Origin: Arcobacter defluvii
Lineage (GTDB): Bacteria; Campylobacterota; Campylobacteria; Campylobacterales; Arcobacteraceae
Length of the DNA: 64,000 bases
Assembly (NCBI RefSeq): GCF_013201725.1
Contig: NZ_CP053835.1
Location: 2,170,001-2,234,000 of the forward strand
Reading direction: 5' to 3'
Made by a program: the position numbers and the translations under genes. The notes under the pieces are model-generated. The model worked only from the letters and a program-made list of their open reading frames with translations, was not told the origin of the DNA and did not search any database. Shown in pieces: positions 49,082 to 58,036 of the stretch (the stretch's first letter is position 1; every line of letters begins with the position of its first letter).

Positions 49082-50183
49082 TTCTCATTTGTAAAAGTTC
49101 TCTTTGAACAGAAATATTTATATCTTCATTTGCTTCAAAATCTAAAGAATAATTTCTACCATCATAATCAACAGAATTTAAAATAATCTTCATAGCTTCT
49201 AATCTTGCAAGATGTTTATCATCACTTCTTACTATATGCCAAGGGGCACTTCTTGAAGTTGTTCTTCTAAGCATCTCATATTTTTTTTCAGAAAATTCAT
49301 CCCATAAATCTTGTGCTTGCATATCAACTTCAGAAAATTTCCATTGTCTTAAAGGATCATGAATTCTTCTATCAAATCTTCTTTTTTGTTCTTCTTTTGA
49401 AACAGAAAAATAAAGTTTAATTAAAATCATTCCTTGTCTTACTAAATCTTGCTCAAAATTTACAATATCTTCCATAAAAATTTCATGTTCTTCAGGAGTA
49501 CAAAATCCAAAAATTGGCTCAACCATTGCACGATTATACCAAGATCTATCAAATAACACTATTTCTCCACCTGTTGGGAAATGAGTAATATATCTTTGTA
49601 AAAACCATTGATTTTTTTGAGTTTCTGTTGGTTTTCCAAGAGCAACAATTCTGTAATGCTTATTATTCATATATCTTGTGATTCTTCTAATTGCTCCACC
49701 TTTTCCAGAAGCATCTCGCCCTTCAAAAAGAATAATCATTCTTTTATTCTCTTTTTCAAGCCAATCTTGAAGTTTTATTAATTCTATTTGATATTTTTTC
49801 AAAGCTTCTAAATCATAAATCTTTTGAACGCCTTCTGTTAAAACTTGTGAATTTAGTTTTTTATAATCACCTAATATTGACTTGAGAAATTCATTTTCTT
49901 CCTGTAATTGTTTTAAGGCTTCATTATCTTTCACTACCAATTTTTCTTCCTTTAAAGCATTTGTTTCTTCTGTTTTTGATACAATTGAGTCTTTGAATGC
50001 TTGCATTAAATCTACTGCATCTTTTCTACTTAAATTATCTCTTTTTGCATAACCTAAAACTTTTACATATCTCTTTTTATCATATTGAAATCTAGCAATA
50101 TATTTTTTACCAAATTCAGGATGAGCTTCTTTTGAAATATATAATCCACTATAATTTGTTCTTTCAAATTCATTTAAATTCAT
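49065..50183 (-). CDS. ppk2: polyphosphate kinase 2 with N-terminal integrase-arm-like extension
   Basis: 372 residues. The C-terminal about 260 residues are a PPK2 kinase, which makes nucleoside di- or triphosphates from polyphosphate: Walker A ILFEGRDASGKGGAIRR, lid and Walker B FDRSWYNRAMVEPIFGFC, and RRIHDPLRQWKFSEVD. Residues about 8-65 (YSGLYISKEAHPEFGKKYIA, RYVKVLGYAKRD) are extra for PPK2 and resemble the Arm/AP2-like domain of tyrosine integrases. It starts where the second ppk2 ends (coordinates share one base). Confidence 0.93.
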   Translation of the reverse strand: MNLNEFERTNYSGLYISKEAHPEFGKKYIARFQYDKKRYVKVLGYAKRDNLSRKDAVDLMQAFKDSIVSKTEETNALKEEKLVVKDNEALKQLQEENEFLKSILGDYKKLNSQVLTEGVQKIYDLEALKKYQIELIKLQDWLEKENKRMIILFEGRDASGKGGAIRRITRYMNNKHYRIVALGKPTETQKNQWFLQRYITHFPTGGEIVLFDRSWYNRAMVEPIFGFCTPEEHEIFMEDIVNFEQDLVRQGMILIKLYFSVSKEEQKRRFDRRIHDPLRQWKFSEVDMQAQDLWDEFSEKKYEMLRRTTSRSAPWHIVRSDDKHLARLEAMKIILNSVDYDGRNYSLDFEANEDINISVQRELLQMRKTKDY

Positions 50184-51124
50184 TAATGCAACCTTGCGAA
50201 CTTATTCTCATGTTCCATATTCTCTATTTCTGCTGTGCCACTTATCAATATAGAATCATCAATTTTAAATATATCGTCATTTGTTTTTTTATCATAATTT
50301 ATATTTTTTAAAATATGTCTAATACAATTTAATCTAGCTTTTTTCTTATTATCACTTTTAATTACAATCCATGGGGCAATGTCTGTATTTGAGGCCATTA
50401 ACATAGAAAATTTAGCTATTGTATATTTTTCCCATAAATTCTGAGATTCTTTATCGACAGGAGATAATTTATATTGTTTTAATGGGTCAACTTCTCTTTT
50501 TTTGAATCTTTTTAGTTGTTCTTTTTTTGAAACTGAAAAATAAAATTTCATCAAAATAATTCCTGATTTTACTAACATTTTTTCAAATTCAGGAACTTCT
50601 CTTAAAAATTCATGATGTTCTTCTGTTGTACAAAATCCCATTACAGGTTCAACTCCTGCTCTATTGTACCAAGACCTATCAAATAAAACTATTTCTCCTG
50701 CACTTGGAAGATACTGTGTATATCTTTGAAAATACCATTGAGTTTTTTCTATATCACTTGGTTTTTCTAAGGCTACAACTCTTGCACCTCTGGGATTTAA
50801 ATGCTCAGTGATTCTTTTTATAGTTCCACCTTTTCCAGCCGCATCTCTTCCTTCAAAAATCATTAAAATTTTAAGACCATTTTCTTTCACATAATTTTGA
50901 AGTTTTAAAAGTTCAATTTGAAGTCTTGTTAATTCTTTTTCATATTCTAAGGTATCTTTCTTAACCCAAATCTGAACTTTTTCAACTCCATTTTCTTCTT
51001 TTTCTTTTAATTCATTTCTTTTTCTATCTCTGTTTTTATAATCATGTTTTATCGTTTCTTCCGCATCAATAACTTCCATATCAGAAAATTCATGACCTAT
51101 TATATTTCGTTCTTGCCCCGACAT
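50183..51124 (-). CDS. ppk2: polyphosphate kinase 2, second copy
   Basis: 313 residues, lacking the N-terminal extension of its neighbour. Walker A IFEGRDAAGKGGTIKR, FDRSWYNRAGVEPVMGFC, and KKREVDPLKQYKLSPVD are conserved. The two paralogues are clearly related but distinct, so they may differ in nucleotide preference (ADP, GDP or NMP). It ends at the first base of its tandem partner. Confidence 0.94.
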   Translation of the reverse strand: MSGQERNIIGHEFSDMEVIDAEETIKHDYKNRDRKRNELKEKEENGVEKVQIWVKKDTLEYEKELTRLQIELLKLQNYVKENGLKILMIFEGRDAAGKGGTIKRITEHLNPRGARVVALEKPSDIEKTQWYFQRYTQYLPSAGEIVLFDRSWYNRAGVEPVMGFCTTEEHHEFLREVPEFEKMLVKSGIILMKFYFSVSKKEQLKRFKKREVDPLKQYKLSPVDKESQNLWEKYTIAKFSMLMASNTDIAPWIVIKSDNKKKARLNCIRHILKNINYDKKTNDDIFKIDDSILISGTAEIENMEHENKFARLH

Positions 51125-51141
51125 TAATCTCTCCTTGACTC

Positions 51142-52290
51142 CTATGAAAGTCTTTCTTTGTAATCATTATATCCAAAGTTTTTAACAATTTGATAACAAT
51201 TATTGTCTTGTTTTATTACAATTGAAGGTAACTTTATACCGTTAAAAGTTGTTGTTTTTACCATTGTATAATGAATCATATCTTCTAAAATAATTCTATC
51301 TCCCACTTTTAAAGGCTCATCAAAAGAGTAATCACCAATAATATCTCCAGATAAACAAGTATTTCCACCTAGCCTATAAGTATATGCTTTTTCTTGTGCA
51401 ACACCACTATTTCTAATCATAGCTCTATAAGGCATAGCTAAAGTATCAGGCATATGTGCTTCTGCACTTGTATCTAAAATTGCTAAATCCATACCATTGT
51501 GAATTATATCTAAAACAGTTGCTACTAAATAACCAGTCTGCCAACCAATAGCTTCACCTGGCTCCATATAAACTTTTAAGTGTGGATATCTTAATTTGAA
51601 ATCTTTTAAAAGTTTGATTAATCCTTCAACATCATAATCAGCTCTAGTAATATGATGACCACCACCAAAATTTACCCATTTTAGTTTGTCAAAATATTGG
51701 CTAAAGTTTTTCTCAAAAGCTGCAAGTGCACCTTCAAGTGCATCAACATTTTGTTCACAAAGTGCATGAAAATGAAAACCATCTAAAAATTCAAGTTGTG
51801 TTTCATCAAAATTTGCTTTTGTTGTTCCCATTCTTGAAAATGGTGCACAAGGATTATATAAATCTACTTCAACTGAAGAGTATTCAGGATTTAATCTAAT
51901 TCCTAAAGATACTTTCCCAAAAGCTTTATCTTTAAATCTTTTTAATTGACTAAAAGAGTTAAAAACAAGATGATTTGAAATAGCTATAATTTCATCTATC
52001 TCTTCATCTTTAAAAGCTGGACTATAAGTATGAACTTCTCCACCAAACTCTTCTTTTGCTAAAATTGCTTCATGAAGTCCTGAAGCACAACAACCTTTAA
52101 GATATTTTTTACATAAATCAAAAGTTGAATGCATTGCAAAACCTTTAAGAGCAAGAAGAATACTGATATCAGCTTCATCTTGAACTCTTTTTAAAAGTTT
52201 TAAATTTTTTTCAAGTAATGTTTCTTCACAAACAAAAGCTGGACTTGGAAGCTTATCAAAGCTATCTACTGTTGTATAACTATTCTTCAT
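51142..52290 (-). CDS. nspC: carboxynorspermidine/carboxyspermidine decarboxylase
   Basis: PLP enzyme of alanine-racemase-like fold, 382 residues, last step of the alternative spermidine pathway. PLP lysine in [51 protein letters not shown], and the catalytic Cys in [14 protein letters not shown]. Its first 11 bases overlap the rubredoxin stop, indicating coupling. Confidence 0.96.
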   Translation of the reverse strand: MKNSYTTVDSFDKLPSPAFVCEETLLEKNLKLLKRVQDEADISILLALKGFAMHSTFDLCKKYLKGCCASGLHEAILAKEEFGGEVHTYSPAFKDEEIDEIIAISNHLVFNSFSQLKRFKDKAFGKVSLGIRLNPEYSSVEVDLYNPCAPFSRMGTTKANFDETQLEFLDGFHFHALCEQNVDALEGALAAFEKNFSQYFDKLKWVNFGGGHHITRADYDVEGLIKLLKDFKLRYPHLKVYMEPGEAIGWQTGYLVATVLDIIHNGMDLAILDTSAEAHMPDTLAMPYRAMIRNSGVAQEKAYTYRLGGNTCLSGDIIGDYSFDEPLKVGDRIILEDMIHYTMVKTTTFNGIKLPSIVIKQDNNCYQIVKNFGYNDYKERLS

Positions 52291-52444
52291 AGGCTATAAA
52301 ATCTTCTTTCCCTACTCCACAATCTGGACAAGACCAATCTAGGGGTAAATCTTCAAATGCAGTTCCTGCCTCAATCCCACTATCAGGATCACCAACAGCT
52401 GGATCATATATGTAGTCACAAGCTGTACAAATATATTTTTGCAT
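52280..52444 (-). CDS. rubredoxin
   Basis: 54-residue one-iron electron carrier. It begins [20 protein letters not shown] and ends in [13 protein letters not shown], with four cysteines in the rubredoxin pattern CxxC...CxxC. AGGAG lies upstream of the ATG. It sits between the two carboxynorspermidine enzymes and overlaps nspC by 11 nt. The electron partner is not evident; oxidative-stress reductases are usual in microaerophiles. Confidence 0.95.
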   Translation of the reverse strand: MQKYICTACDYIYDPAVGDPDSGIEAGTAFEDLPLDWSCPDCGVGKEDFIAYEE

Positions 52445-52468
52445 AATAAACTCCTCTATTTAAGTTTA

Positions 52469-53662
52469 TTATAACTCTAAAATTTTCCAAGGAAGACCTT
52501 GAGTCATTAACTCATCCATAAATGGTTTTGCATCAAACTCTTCAATGTTAAATACTCCTGTATTTTTCCAAATACCTTTGTAAAGTAATTTAGAACCAAT
52601 CATTGCAGGAACTCCTGTAGTATAACTTACAGCTTGTGCTCCTGTTTCTTTATAACACTCTTGGTGGTCACAAACATTATAGATATAAACTTTTTTTGGT
52701 TTTCCATCTTTAATACCTTCAATGATACATCCAATATTTGTTTTACCAACAGTTCTTGGTCCAAGGCTTGCTGGGTCTGGTAATAATGTAGTTAAAAATT
52801 CAATTGGAGTAATCATCATTCCTTTATGTTCAACTGGCTCAATTCCTAACATTCCAACATTTTGTAAACAATTCATATGTTGAATATAAGCATCACCAAA
52901 AGTCATAAAGAATCTAATTCTTTTTAAACCTTTAATATTTTTTGATAAAGATTCTAACTCTTCATGATATAGTAAATAAGATGGTTTTACACCGACTTCT
53001 GGATAATCATGCTCAACTCTAATTTCTAAAGGAGTAGTTTCAATCCATTGACCATTTTCCCAATATCTACCATTTGCAGATACTTCTCTTAAGTTAATTT
53101 CTGGATTAAAGTTTGTTGCAAATTTATAACCATGGTCACCAGCATTACAATCCATAATATCTATATAGTGAATCTCATCAAATAAATTTTGTTGAGCATA
53201 TGCACAAAATACTCCTGTAACACCTGGGTCGAAACCTGAACCTAATAATCCCATAATTCCAGCTTCTTTAAACTGCCCATCTCTTTCCCATTGAAGTTTA
53301 TATTCAAATTTTGCTTCATCTGGATGTTCATAATTTGCAGTATCTACATAATCAACTTTACATTTTGTACAAGCGTCCATTATTGTTAAATCTTGGTATG
53401 GTAATGCTACATTTAATACTAATTTTGGATTTACTTTTTCAATTAATTTTACTAATTCATCAACACTGTCAGCATTAACACTTGCTACATCGATTTTTAC
53501 ACCTTGATTTTTTAAAATATCAGCAGCAATTGCTTCACATTTAGAAACTGTTCTAGAAGCTAATGTAATATGTTCAAATGTGTCAATATTCATTGCACAT
53601 TTAACAGTGGCTACTCTACTTACACCACCTGCCCCAATAATTAAAATACCTTTTTTGCTCAT
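52469..53662 (-). CDS. carboxynorspermidine/carboxyspermidine dehydrogenase (saccharopine-dehydrogenase family)
   Basis: 397 residues from ATG 53662 (GGAG 8 nt upstream; an in-frame GTG lies at 53671). Rossmann motif GILIIGAGGVSRVATVKCA, then NVALPYQDLTIMDACTKC and GLLGSGFDPGVTGVFCAYA. This is the partner of NspC, condensing aspartate semialdehyde with a diamine in the spermidine route used by Campylobacterota. It lies 24 nt before the rubredoxin gene. Confidence 0.94.
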   Translation of the reverse strand: MSKKGILIIGAGGVSRVATVKCAMNIDTFEHITLASRTVSKCEAIAADILKNQGVKIDVASVNADSVDELVKLIEKVNPKLVLNVALPYQDLTIMDACTKCKVDYVDTANYEHPDEAKFEYKLQWERDGQFKEAGIMGLLGSGFDPGVTGVFCAYAQQNLFDEIHYIDIMDCNAGDHGYKFATNFNPEINLREVSANGRYWENGQWIETTPLEIRVEHDYPEVGVKPSYLLYHEELESLSKNIKGLKRIRFFMTFGDAYIQHMNCLQNVGMLGIEPVEHKGMMITPIEFLTTLLPDPASLGPRTVGKTNIGCIIEGIKDGKPKKVYIYNVCDHQECYKETGAQAVSYTTGVPAMIGSKLLYKGIWKNTGVFNIEEFDAKPFMDELMTQGLPWKILEL

Positions 53663-53900
53663 TTTATTCACTCCGATATATTTTTATGTAACCATTATAC
53701 AGTTTTAAAGTATAAGAACTATTGAAAGAAAAACTCTTTCGTTATTTAATAACAATTCGATTACAATTAACAAGCTTTTAATAATTTGTTATGTAAACTT
53801 CGTCTTTAAGTTATGGGGATGACTTGGTATCGATTAGAGCAGTGAGTATTAGTTGCATGTCGGCCTGAACATGCCGTTACGCGGTTCATTTTTTTTAGAC

Positions 53901-53945
53901 GCAAACAATACAAATTACGCTCCAGCTTACGCAAAAGCTGCGTAA
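53901..53945 (+). other. tmRNA proteolysis-tag coding segment
   Basis: Fourteen codons plus TAA within tmRNA give ANNTNYAPAYAKAA. The ANN...APAYAK-AA pattern is that of Campylobacterota tags and is a taxonomic clue. The first codon GCA is the resume codon. Confidence 0.92.
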
Positions 53946-54180
53946 GTTTAACAACTTATTGACTCGCCTAACGGCTTGAGTCTCGGAGGCTAGCACTACA
54001 GATTCTATCTATGTAGATTATCGCTGGTTCACCCTAGATAGATTATTTTTGAAGGATTGATTGAACTTCAAAAAGAAATTCCAAATCTTAGCTTTTTGAT
54101 TGCTTCGGGAGTTGAGTTGTCATTAAGTGAAATTTTTCAACTCTGCTAAGCATGTAGACGCTAATATAAGCTGTTTTAAG

Positions 54181-54210
54181 ACTGCGGTTCGATCCCGCAC
54201 ATCTCCACCA
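54181..54210 (+). other. probable island attachment site in the tmRNA 3' end
   Basis: The T-arm and acceptor end of tmRNA abuts the integrase gene 143 bases downstream. Tyrosine integrases very often use this part of tmRNA as att core. The tmRNA remains intact, as expected after integration. I see no second copy up to base 64000. Confidence 0.65.
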
Positions 54211-54258
54211 ATAACTTTTTCAAATTTCTTAAATCCTAATCAAACTTCATCAAACCTC

Positions 54259-54287
54259 TTTACAATCGGGCTTTCTAAAGGTATAAT
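54259..54287 (+). promoter_or_regulatory. sigma-70-type promoter of the integrase
   Basis: TTTACA (54259-54264), a 17-nt spacer and TATAAT (54282-54287) lie 65 bases before the integrase start. The match is close to consensus. Confidence 0.65.
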
Positions 54288-54296
54288 ACTTTTTCA

Positions 54297-54324
54297 ACAA
54301 TTATCAATTTTAATCAATAATTGT
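54297..54324. promoter_or_regulatory. inverted repeat in the integrase leader
   Basis: ACAATTAT and ATAATTGT form a perfect 8-bp dyad with a 12-nt spacer, just downstream of the TATAAT box. It may bind a regulator or an excisionase, or fold in the transcript. Confidence 0.4.
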
Positions 54325-54330
54325 CAAATC

Positions 54331-54351
54331 AGGTTACTAATAGGTTACTAA
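54331..54351 (+). repeat. direct repeats before the integrase, candidate arm sites
   Basis: AGGTTACTAA occurs twice in 21 bases (54331-54340 and 54342-54351), one helical turn apart and immediately upstream of the integrase start codon. Such spacing fits arm-type integrase or excisionase sites. Confidence 0.45.
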
Positions 54352-54352
54352 A

Positions 54353-55453
54353 ATGGCATATGTAAATTCAAAAAAATTTGGCTCTACTGTTCAACATTAT
54401 AAAAAAGAAAATGGTGATATTAGTTATTACATTACATACAAAGATGAATTTAACAAATTAAAAAGAATTAAAGTTGGTGATAAATCACAAGGTATAACTG
54501 AACCTTATTGCAATAGAAAAAGAAATGAGATTTTAAATAAAATTAGATTGGGAGAAGATATTCCAATCAAACAAAAAAAGAGAGATTCTACAACGCTTAA
54601 TAGCATTGCAGAAATATATTTTACAGATAAAAAATCAGCTGAAAAAAGAAAATCAAAATATGATATCCACATCAAGCCAGTTTTTGGAAATTCAAATGTA
54701 AATAGCATTAAAAGAGAAGATATTTTAAACTTTAGAAACCACATACTAGAAAAAGGAAAATCTTTACAAACAGCAAAAGGAATTATCCAATTAATTTCTA
54801 CTATTTATAATTATAATATTCAAGAAAAATCACTAAAAATATTTAATCCTGCAATTGGGATAAAATGGGATAAACAATATAAGATAGATAATACAAGAGA
54901 AAAATATCTTGACCTAAATGAGATTAAATTATTACTCTCTAAAATATCAAACAACCCTACTCTTTTATTGTTTGTAGAGCTTTCACTACAAACGGGTGGA
55001 AGATTAGAAACTATCTTACATATTCAGAAAAAACATATAAATTTTCAAGAGGGTTCAATTCAACTAAAAAATCTAAAAACAAATGACACATACACAGGTT
55101 TTATTCAAGATGAACTATCAAATAAATTAAAAGAAATTTGTGAGAAATTAAATGTAAATGACTATGTTGTACATTTTGAGAAAGGTAAAAAATCTACATC
55201 AAGACAAATTCAGAATCGTTTACAACCCATAATAAATGACCTTTTTAATCAAGGTTTAGAAAAAGATGATTCTAAAAATAGAACTGTAATTCACACACTA
55301 AGACACACTTTTGCATCTCATTTAGCAATTAATGGAACTCCTATTTTTACAATAAAAGAGTTAATGAATCACTCTGATATTGAACAAACAATGAGATATG
55401 CAAAACTTGCTCCTGATTCTGGGAAAAAGAATGTACTTAATCTTTATAAGTGA
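54353..55453 (+). CDS. tyrosine recombinase / phage integrase
   Basis: 366 residues. An N-terminal arm-binding domain (STVQHYKKENGDISYYITYK), a SAM-like core-binding domain (about 80-165) and a catalytic domain with Arg in LQTGGRLETIL (about R217), HTLRH (H314, R317, H318), MNHSD and the nucleophile in MRYAKL (about Y349). All catalytic residues are present, so it should be active. It sits next to tmRNA and should integrate and excise the island. Confidence 0.95.
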   Translation: MAYVNSKKFGSTVQHYKKENGDISYYITYKDEFNKLKRIKVGDKSQGITEPYCNRKRNEILNKIRLGEDIPIKQKKRDSTTLNSIAEIYFTDKKSAEKRKSKYDIHIKPVFGNSNVNSIKREDILNFRNHILEKGKSLQTAKGIIQLISTIYNYNIQEKSLKIFNPAIGIKWDKQYKIDNTREKYLDLNEIKLLLSKISNNPTLLLFVELSLQTGGRLETILHIQKKHINFQEGSIQLKNLKTNDTYTGFIQDELSNKLKEICEKLNVNDYVVHFEKGKKSTSRQIQNRLQPIINDLFNQGLEKDDSKNRTVIHTLRHTFASHLAINGTPIFTIKELMNHSDIEQTMRYAKLAPDSGKKNVLNLYK

Positions 55454-55602
55454 TTTTACTTTAATATAAATAAGTTTTATGGACTCAGATTACTTTAATA
55501 TTTATTTACAATTATTGATAAGCAATTTCTGAGAATAAACATTTATGTTAATTTAAAATTAATAAATAAAATATTAAAATCATCAAGCCTTTATAAACTG
55601 GC

Positions 55603-55634
55603 TTGACATTCTCACCTTTTTGGTATGCTAAAAT
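55603..55634 (+). promoter_or_regulatory. promoter of the 419-residue island gene
   Basis: TTGACA at 55603-55608 is followed by TGCTAAAAT at 55626-55634, a plausible extended -10. A 6-bp dyad CAAGCC/GGCTTG (55584-55605) overlaps the -35 box and may be an operator. The rest of the 55454-55742 gap is AT-rich with no gene seen. Confidence 0.5.
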
Positions 55635-55742
55635 GTTTATTATACAAACTATGTTTTGTTTTTTAATAAAGGAACAAACTTAGGTAGAGAGAATTATTCT
55701 AAATATATTGTTCTAAAAGATTAAATTACAAGGACATACACA

Positions 55743-57002
55743 ATGGACCCTCAGCAAAAAGATAGAATGATAAATTCTATAATAAATCAGTTACAAATAA
55801 AAGATGTTGTTATTAAAGATAAAATGTTTAAAATAGTTAATGAAGCTATTTTAGTTAATTACGATTCACTTAAGTTGTTAGCTAAAAGTCTCAAGAATAT
55901 TTTAGAAATTCAACATAGTAAAATATTGAATGTAATAGCTAAATCTTTAGGTTATCAAAATCATCATTCTATGAAAGCTAGTTTTGATAAATTAAATTCT
56001 AAAGATTTAAAAATACAAATAAATGAAAATGATTCAGTTTTAAAGAAGCTTTTTTTAATTAAAGATGAGTTTATAAAAAAATTTGGGATTGAAAAAACTT
56101 ATATTTTAAGTGTACCATCTAACAAATTTGAATTCAATTTTGTATTTAATAAAAAAGGCTTAACTTTAAGAAGTAAAGAAAAAATAGAAATAAATAGATA
56201 TTTGAATTCTTATGGAATTGAAGTATATAAAACTTACATTACTATTTCTAAAATATCTAAAGATAGTTTAATAAAAATAGCATTTAATATCCTAAATAAA
56301 TATAAGAGCTTTTTTGAGCCAATTTGGTATGAAAATAATGATAAGTTAAATAATTATATCCATTTAACAAAAAATTGGTCTATGCTCTCTTATATTGATA
56401 TAAAAATAATTAATAATTCTTTAATAGTTGATAGTTATTCAAGTGATTTAGCTGATAAAGTAATCATCAATTTTTTAGACTATATTTTTAATTTTGGTAC
56501 TTTAAAGGATATTGAATTTTTTGAGAATTGTTTAAAACAAAGTACCATATTAATTTCTAAAAAAGATATTAATAAACTTGAAGATTTAGCAAGAGTTTAT
56601 GATTGGGAAAATCAACAGATTTTAAGTTCTTTTATAAAAAGTGGAACTGAAGATATTGGAGAAACTCTTGAAGATATTAATTATACCATTTCAATAATGG
56701 AATACATGAGAACTCCTTTAAAACAAATTGAAATTACTAATAATAAAACTATTAAAGAGATCATTATTGATAACTGTGTTTATTTTTATAATTTGGGAAA
56801 TAAATATAATAAGAATATCATTAAAGAAAAGCTATTTATAGAGTTATTAAAAAAAGAAAAAAAAGATTATTTTGATATGATGGAAGATATTGAGGATACT
56901 GATATTTACTTAACTCATCACAATATATGCAATAGTATAGAGAAAATCACTGATGAGATTTTTAATTTTTTGAATATGTATAAAAACTCAAAAAATATTT
57001 AA
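55743..57002 (+). CDS. unknown island protein with mobile-element-type N-terminal helical domain
   Basis: 419 residues, no signal peptide or membrane helix. AAGGACATACACA precedes the ATG. Residues about 38-80 (LKLLAKSLKNIL... NVIAKSLGYQNHHSMKASF) resemble the short N-terminal domain annotated as glyoxalase-related in plasmid and ICE proteins, where the pattern is L..AK.L........S...L..IA...GY.....L.A. The rest is alpha/beta with Ile, Lys and Asn bias, and no catalytic motif that I recognise. It stands alone between a promoter and a strong hairpin. Confidence 0.75.
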   Translation: MDPQQKDRMINSIINQLQIKDVVIKDKMFKIVNEAILVNYDSLKLLAKSLKNILEIQHSKILNVIAKSLGYQNHHSMKASFDKLNSKDLKIQINENDSVLKKLFLIKDEFIKKFGIEKTYILSVPSNKFEFNFVFNKKGLTLRSKEKIEINRYLNSYGIEVYKTYITISKISKDSLIKIAFNILNKYKSFFEPIWYENNDKLNNYIHLTKNWSMLSYIDIKIINNSLIVDSYSSDLADKVIINFLDYIFNFGTLKDIEFFENCLKQSTILISKKDINKLEDLARVYDWENQQILSSFIKSGTEDIGETLEDINYTISIMEYMRTPLKQIEITNNKTIKEIIIDNCVYFYNLGNKYNKNIIKEKLFIELLKKEKKDYFDMMEDIEDTDIYLTHHNICNSIEKITDEIFNFLNMYKNSKNI

Positions 57003-57030
57003 TAATATGCGTAGAAAAAATAAATAAATT

Positions 57031-57059
57031 TTTTACTAGAGAGCTTTTCTCTAGTAAAA
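57031..57059. terminator. terminator hairpin after the 419-residue island gene
   Basis: Perfect 12-bp stem TTTTACTAGAGA / TCTCTAGTAAAA with a GCTTT loop, about 30 bases after the stop, in the 171-bp gap before a convergent gene. It is probably bidirectional. Confidence 0.8.
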
Positions 57060-57173
57060 TATCTTAACTTTCAAAAAGTAAATTTAAATCATCAAAACTT
57101 ATTGTTTGGATTAACCTATATTTTCATTTGTTCTTATCAACTTTTAATACTCTTAAAATATTTATAAATATAA

Positions 57174-57929
57174 TTATTTTTTATATTTACCTCTATCAGT
57201 CAATAATGTTGTATTATTAATTATTTGTAAAATACAAATAATTATTGTAATTAGAATTACACTAGAAGCAATATTGATAATATACATAAATTCTCTTTTA
57301 TTTATTTTTTCATCTTCTATTGTTTCTATAAATTTTATTTCTTTGGGTAAAAATAAATTTGAAACAGATTTCACAAATTTTTCATGTTCTTCAAGTAATT
57401 TTTCTTTATCATTCAATGAATTTTCTATTTTTAGTTTATATCCTTCTGTATTTAACATAATAATATCTTTTGTTGTAATATAAAGCATTATAGACATTAA
57501 TACAATAACTGACGCAAACATTTTTAATGCATTTATTGATAAATTTATATCTTCTTTGGTATTTGTTTTAAACATAAAAATAAATATACTACTTACAAAT
57601 AACATACTAAAACTAATAACATTTTTAATAGATTCTCTATAATCCATATAAATTGTAGAAAGAAGAATAGTAATAAAAGATAATCCTAACATCAATATTA
57701 AGATTCTTTTTAAATAATTTATATTATTTCCTAACCATTTATTCAGTTCTACTTTAATTATTATAATATATAAAACTACTAATACTATTATGTTGAACAA
57801 TATAAATATATTTTTATTTATGTTTGGGAAAGGTAAATATATCAAGAACAAGAAAAAAAATAATGTACCTATAAAAGAAAAAAGCAAAATTTTTTTTGCA
57901 AAATTTTTTTCTCTAAGTATATTTAACAT
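57174..57929 (-). CDS. six-helix membrane protein of unknown function
   Basis: 251 residues with about six transmembrane segments: ILLFSFIGTLFFFLFLIYL, IFILFNIIVLVVLYIII, ILMLGLSFITILLSTIY, SMLFVSSIFIFMF, MFASVIVLMSIMLYIT and, after a hydrophilic loop (NDKEKLLEEHEKFVKSV), VILITIIICILQII. No known family is recognised. It is the last gene of the - strand island run, 107 bases after the DUF726 hydrolase fragment. Confidence 0.7.
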   Translation of the reverse strand: MLNILREKNFAKKILLFSFIGTLFFFLFLIYLPFPNINKNIFILFNIIVLVVLYIIIIKVELNKWLGNNINYLKRILILMLGLSFITILLSTIYMDYRESIKNVISFSMLFVSSIFIFMFKTNTKEDINLSINALKMFASVIVLMSIMLYITTKDIIMLNTEGYKLKIENSLNDKEKLLEEHEKFVKSVSNLFLPKEIKFIETIEDEKINKREFMYIINIASSVILITIIICILQIINNTTLLTDRGKYKK

Positions 57930-58036
57930 ACTAAAACTCCTATTTTAAAATATTTTAGGAATTTTAGCAAAAAGAAATATATTTTAATAAAAAGATTACA
58001 TAATTATTGATATTATCCAATATAATAAATAATTTT

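Larger units (their letters stand above)
53815..54210 (+). ncRNA. ssrA: transfer-messenger RNA (tmRNA)
   Basis: About 396 nt. The 5' end GGGGATGACTTGG pairs with the 3' end ATCTCCACCA in the tRNA-like acceptor stem, and GGTTCGATCCC forms the T arm. The reading frame GCA...TAA at 53901-53945 encodes ANNTNYAPAYAKAA. The conserved segment AGTCTCGGAGGCTAGC lies after the tag. It rescues stalled ribosomes with SmpB. The 3' end carries an encoded CCA and is the attachment site of the downstream island. Confidence 0.97.

Noticed and set aside
54127-54351. Open frame of 74 codons crossing the tmRNA 3' end
   Set aside because: More than a third of it is tmRNA acceptor/T-arm sequence, it has no ribosome site, and the product has no recognisable features.
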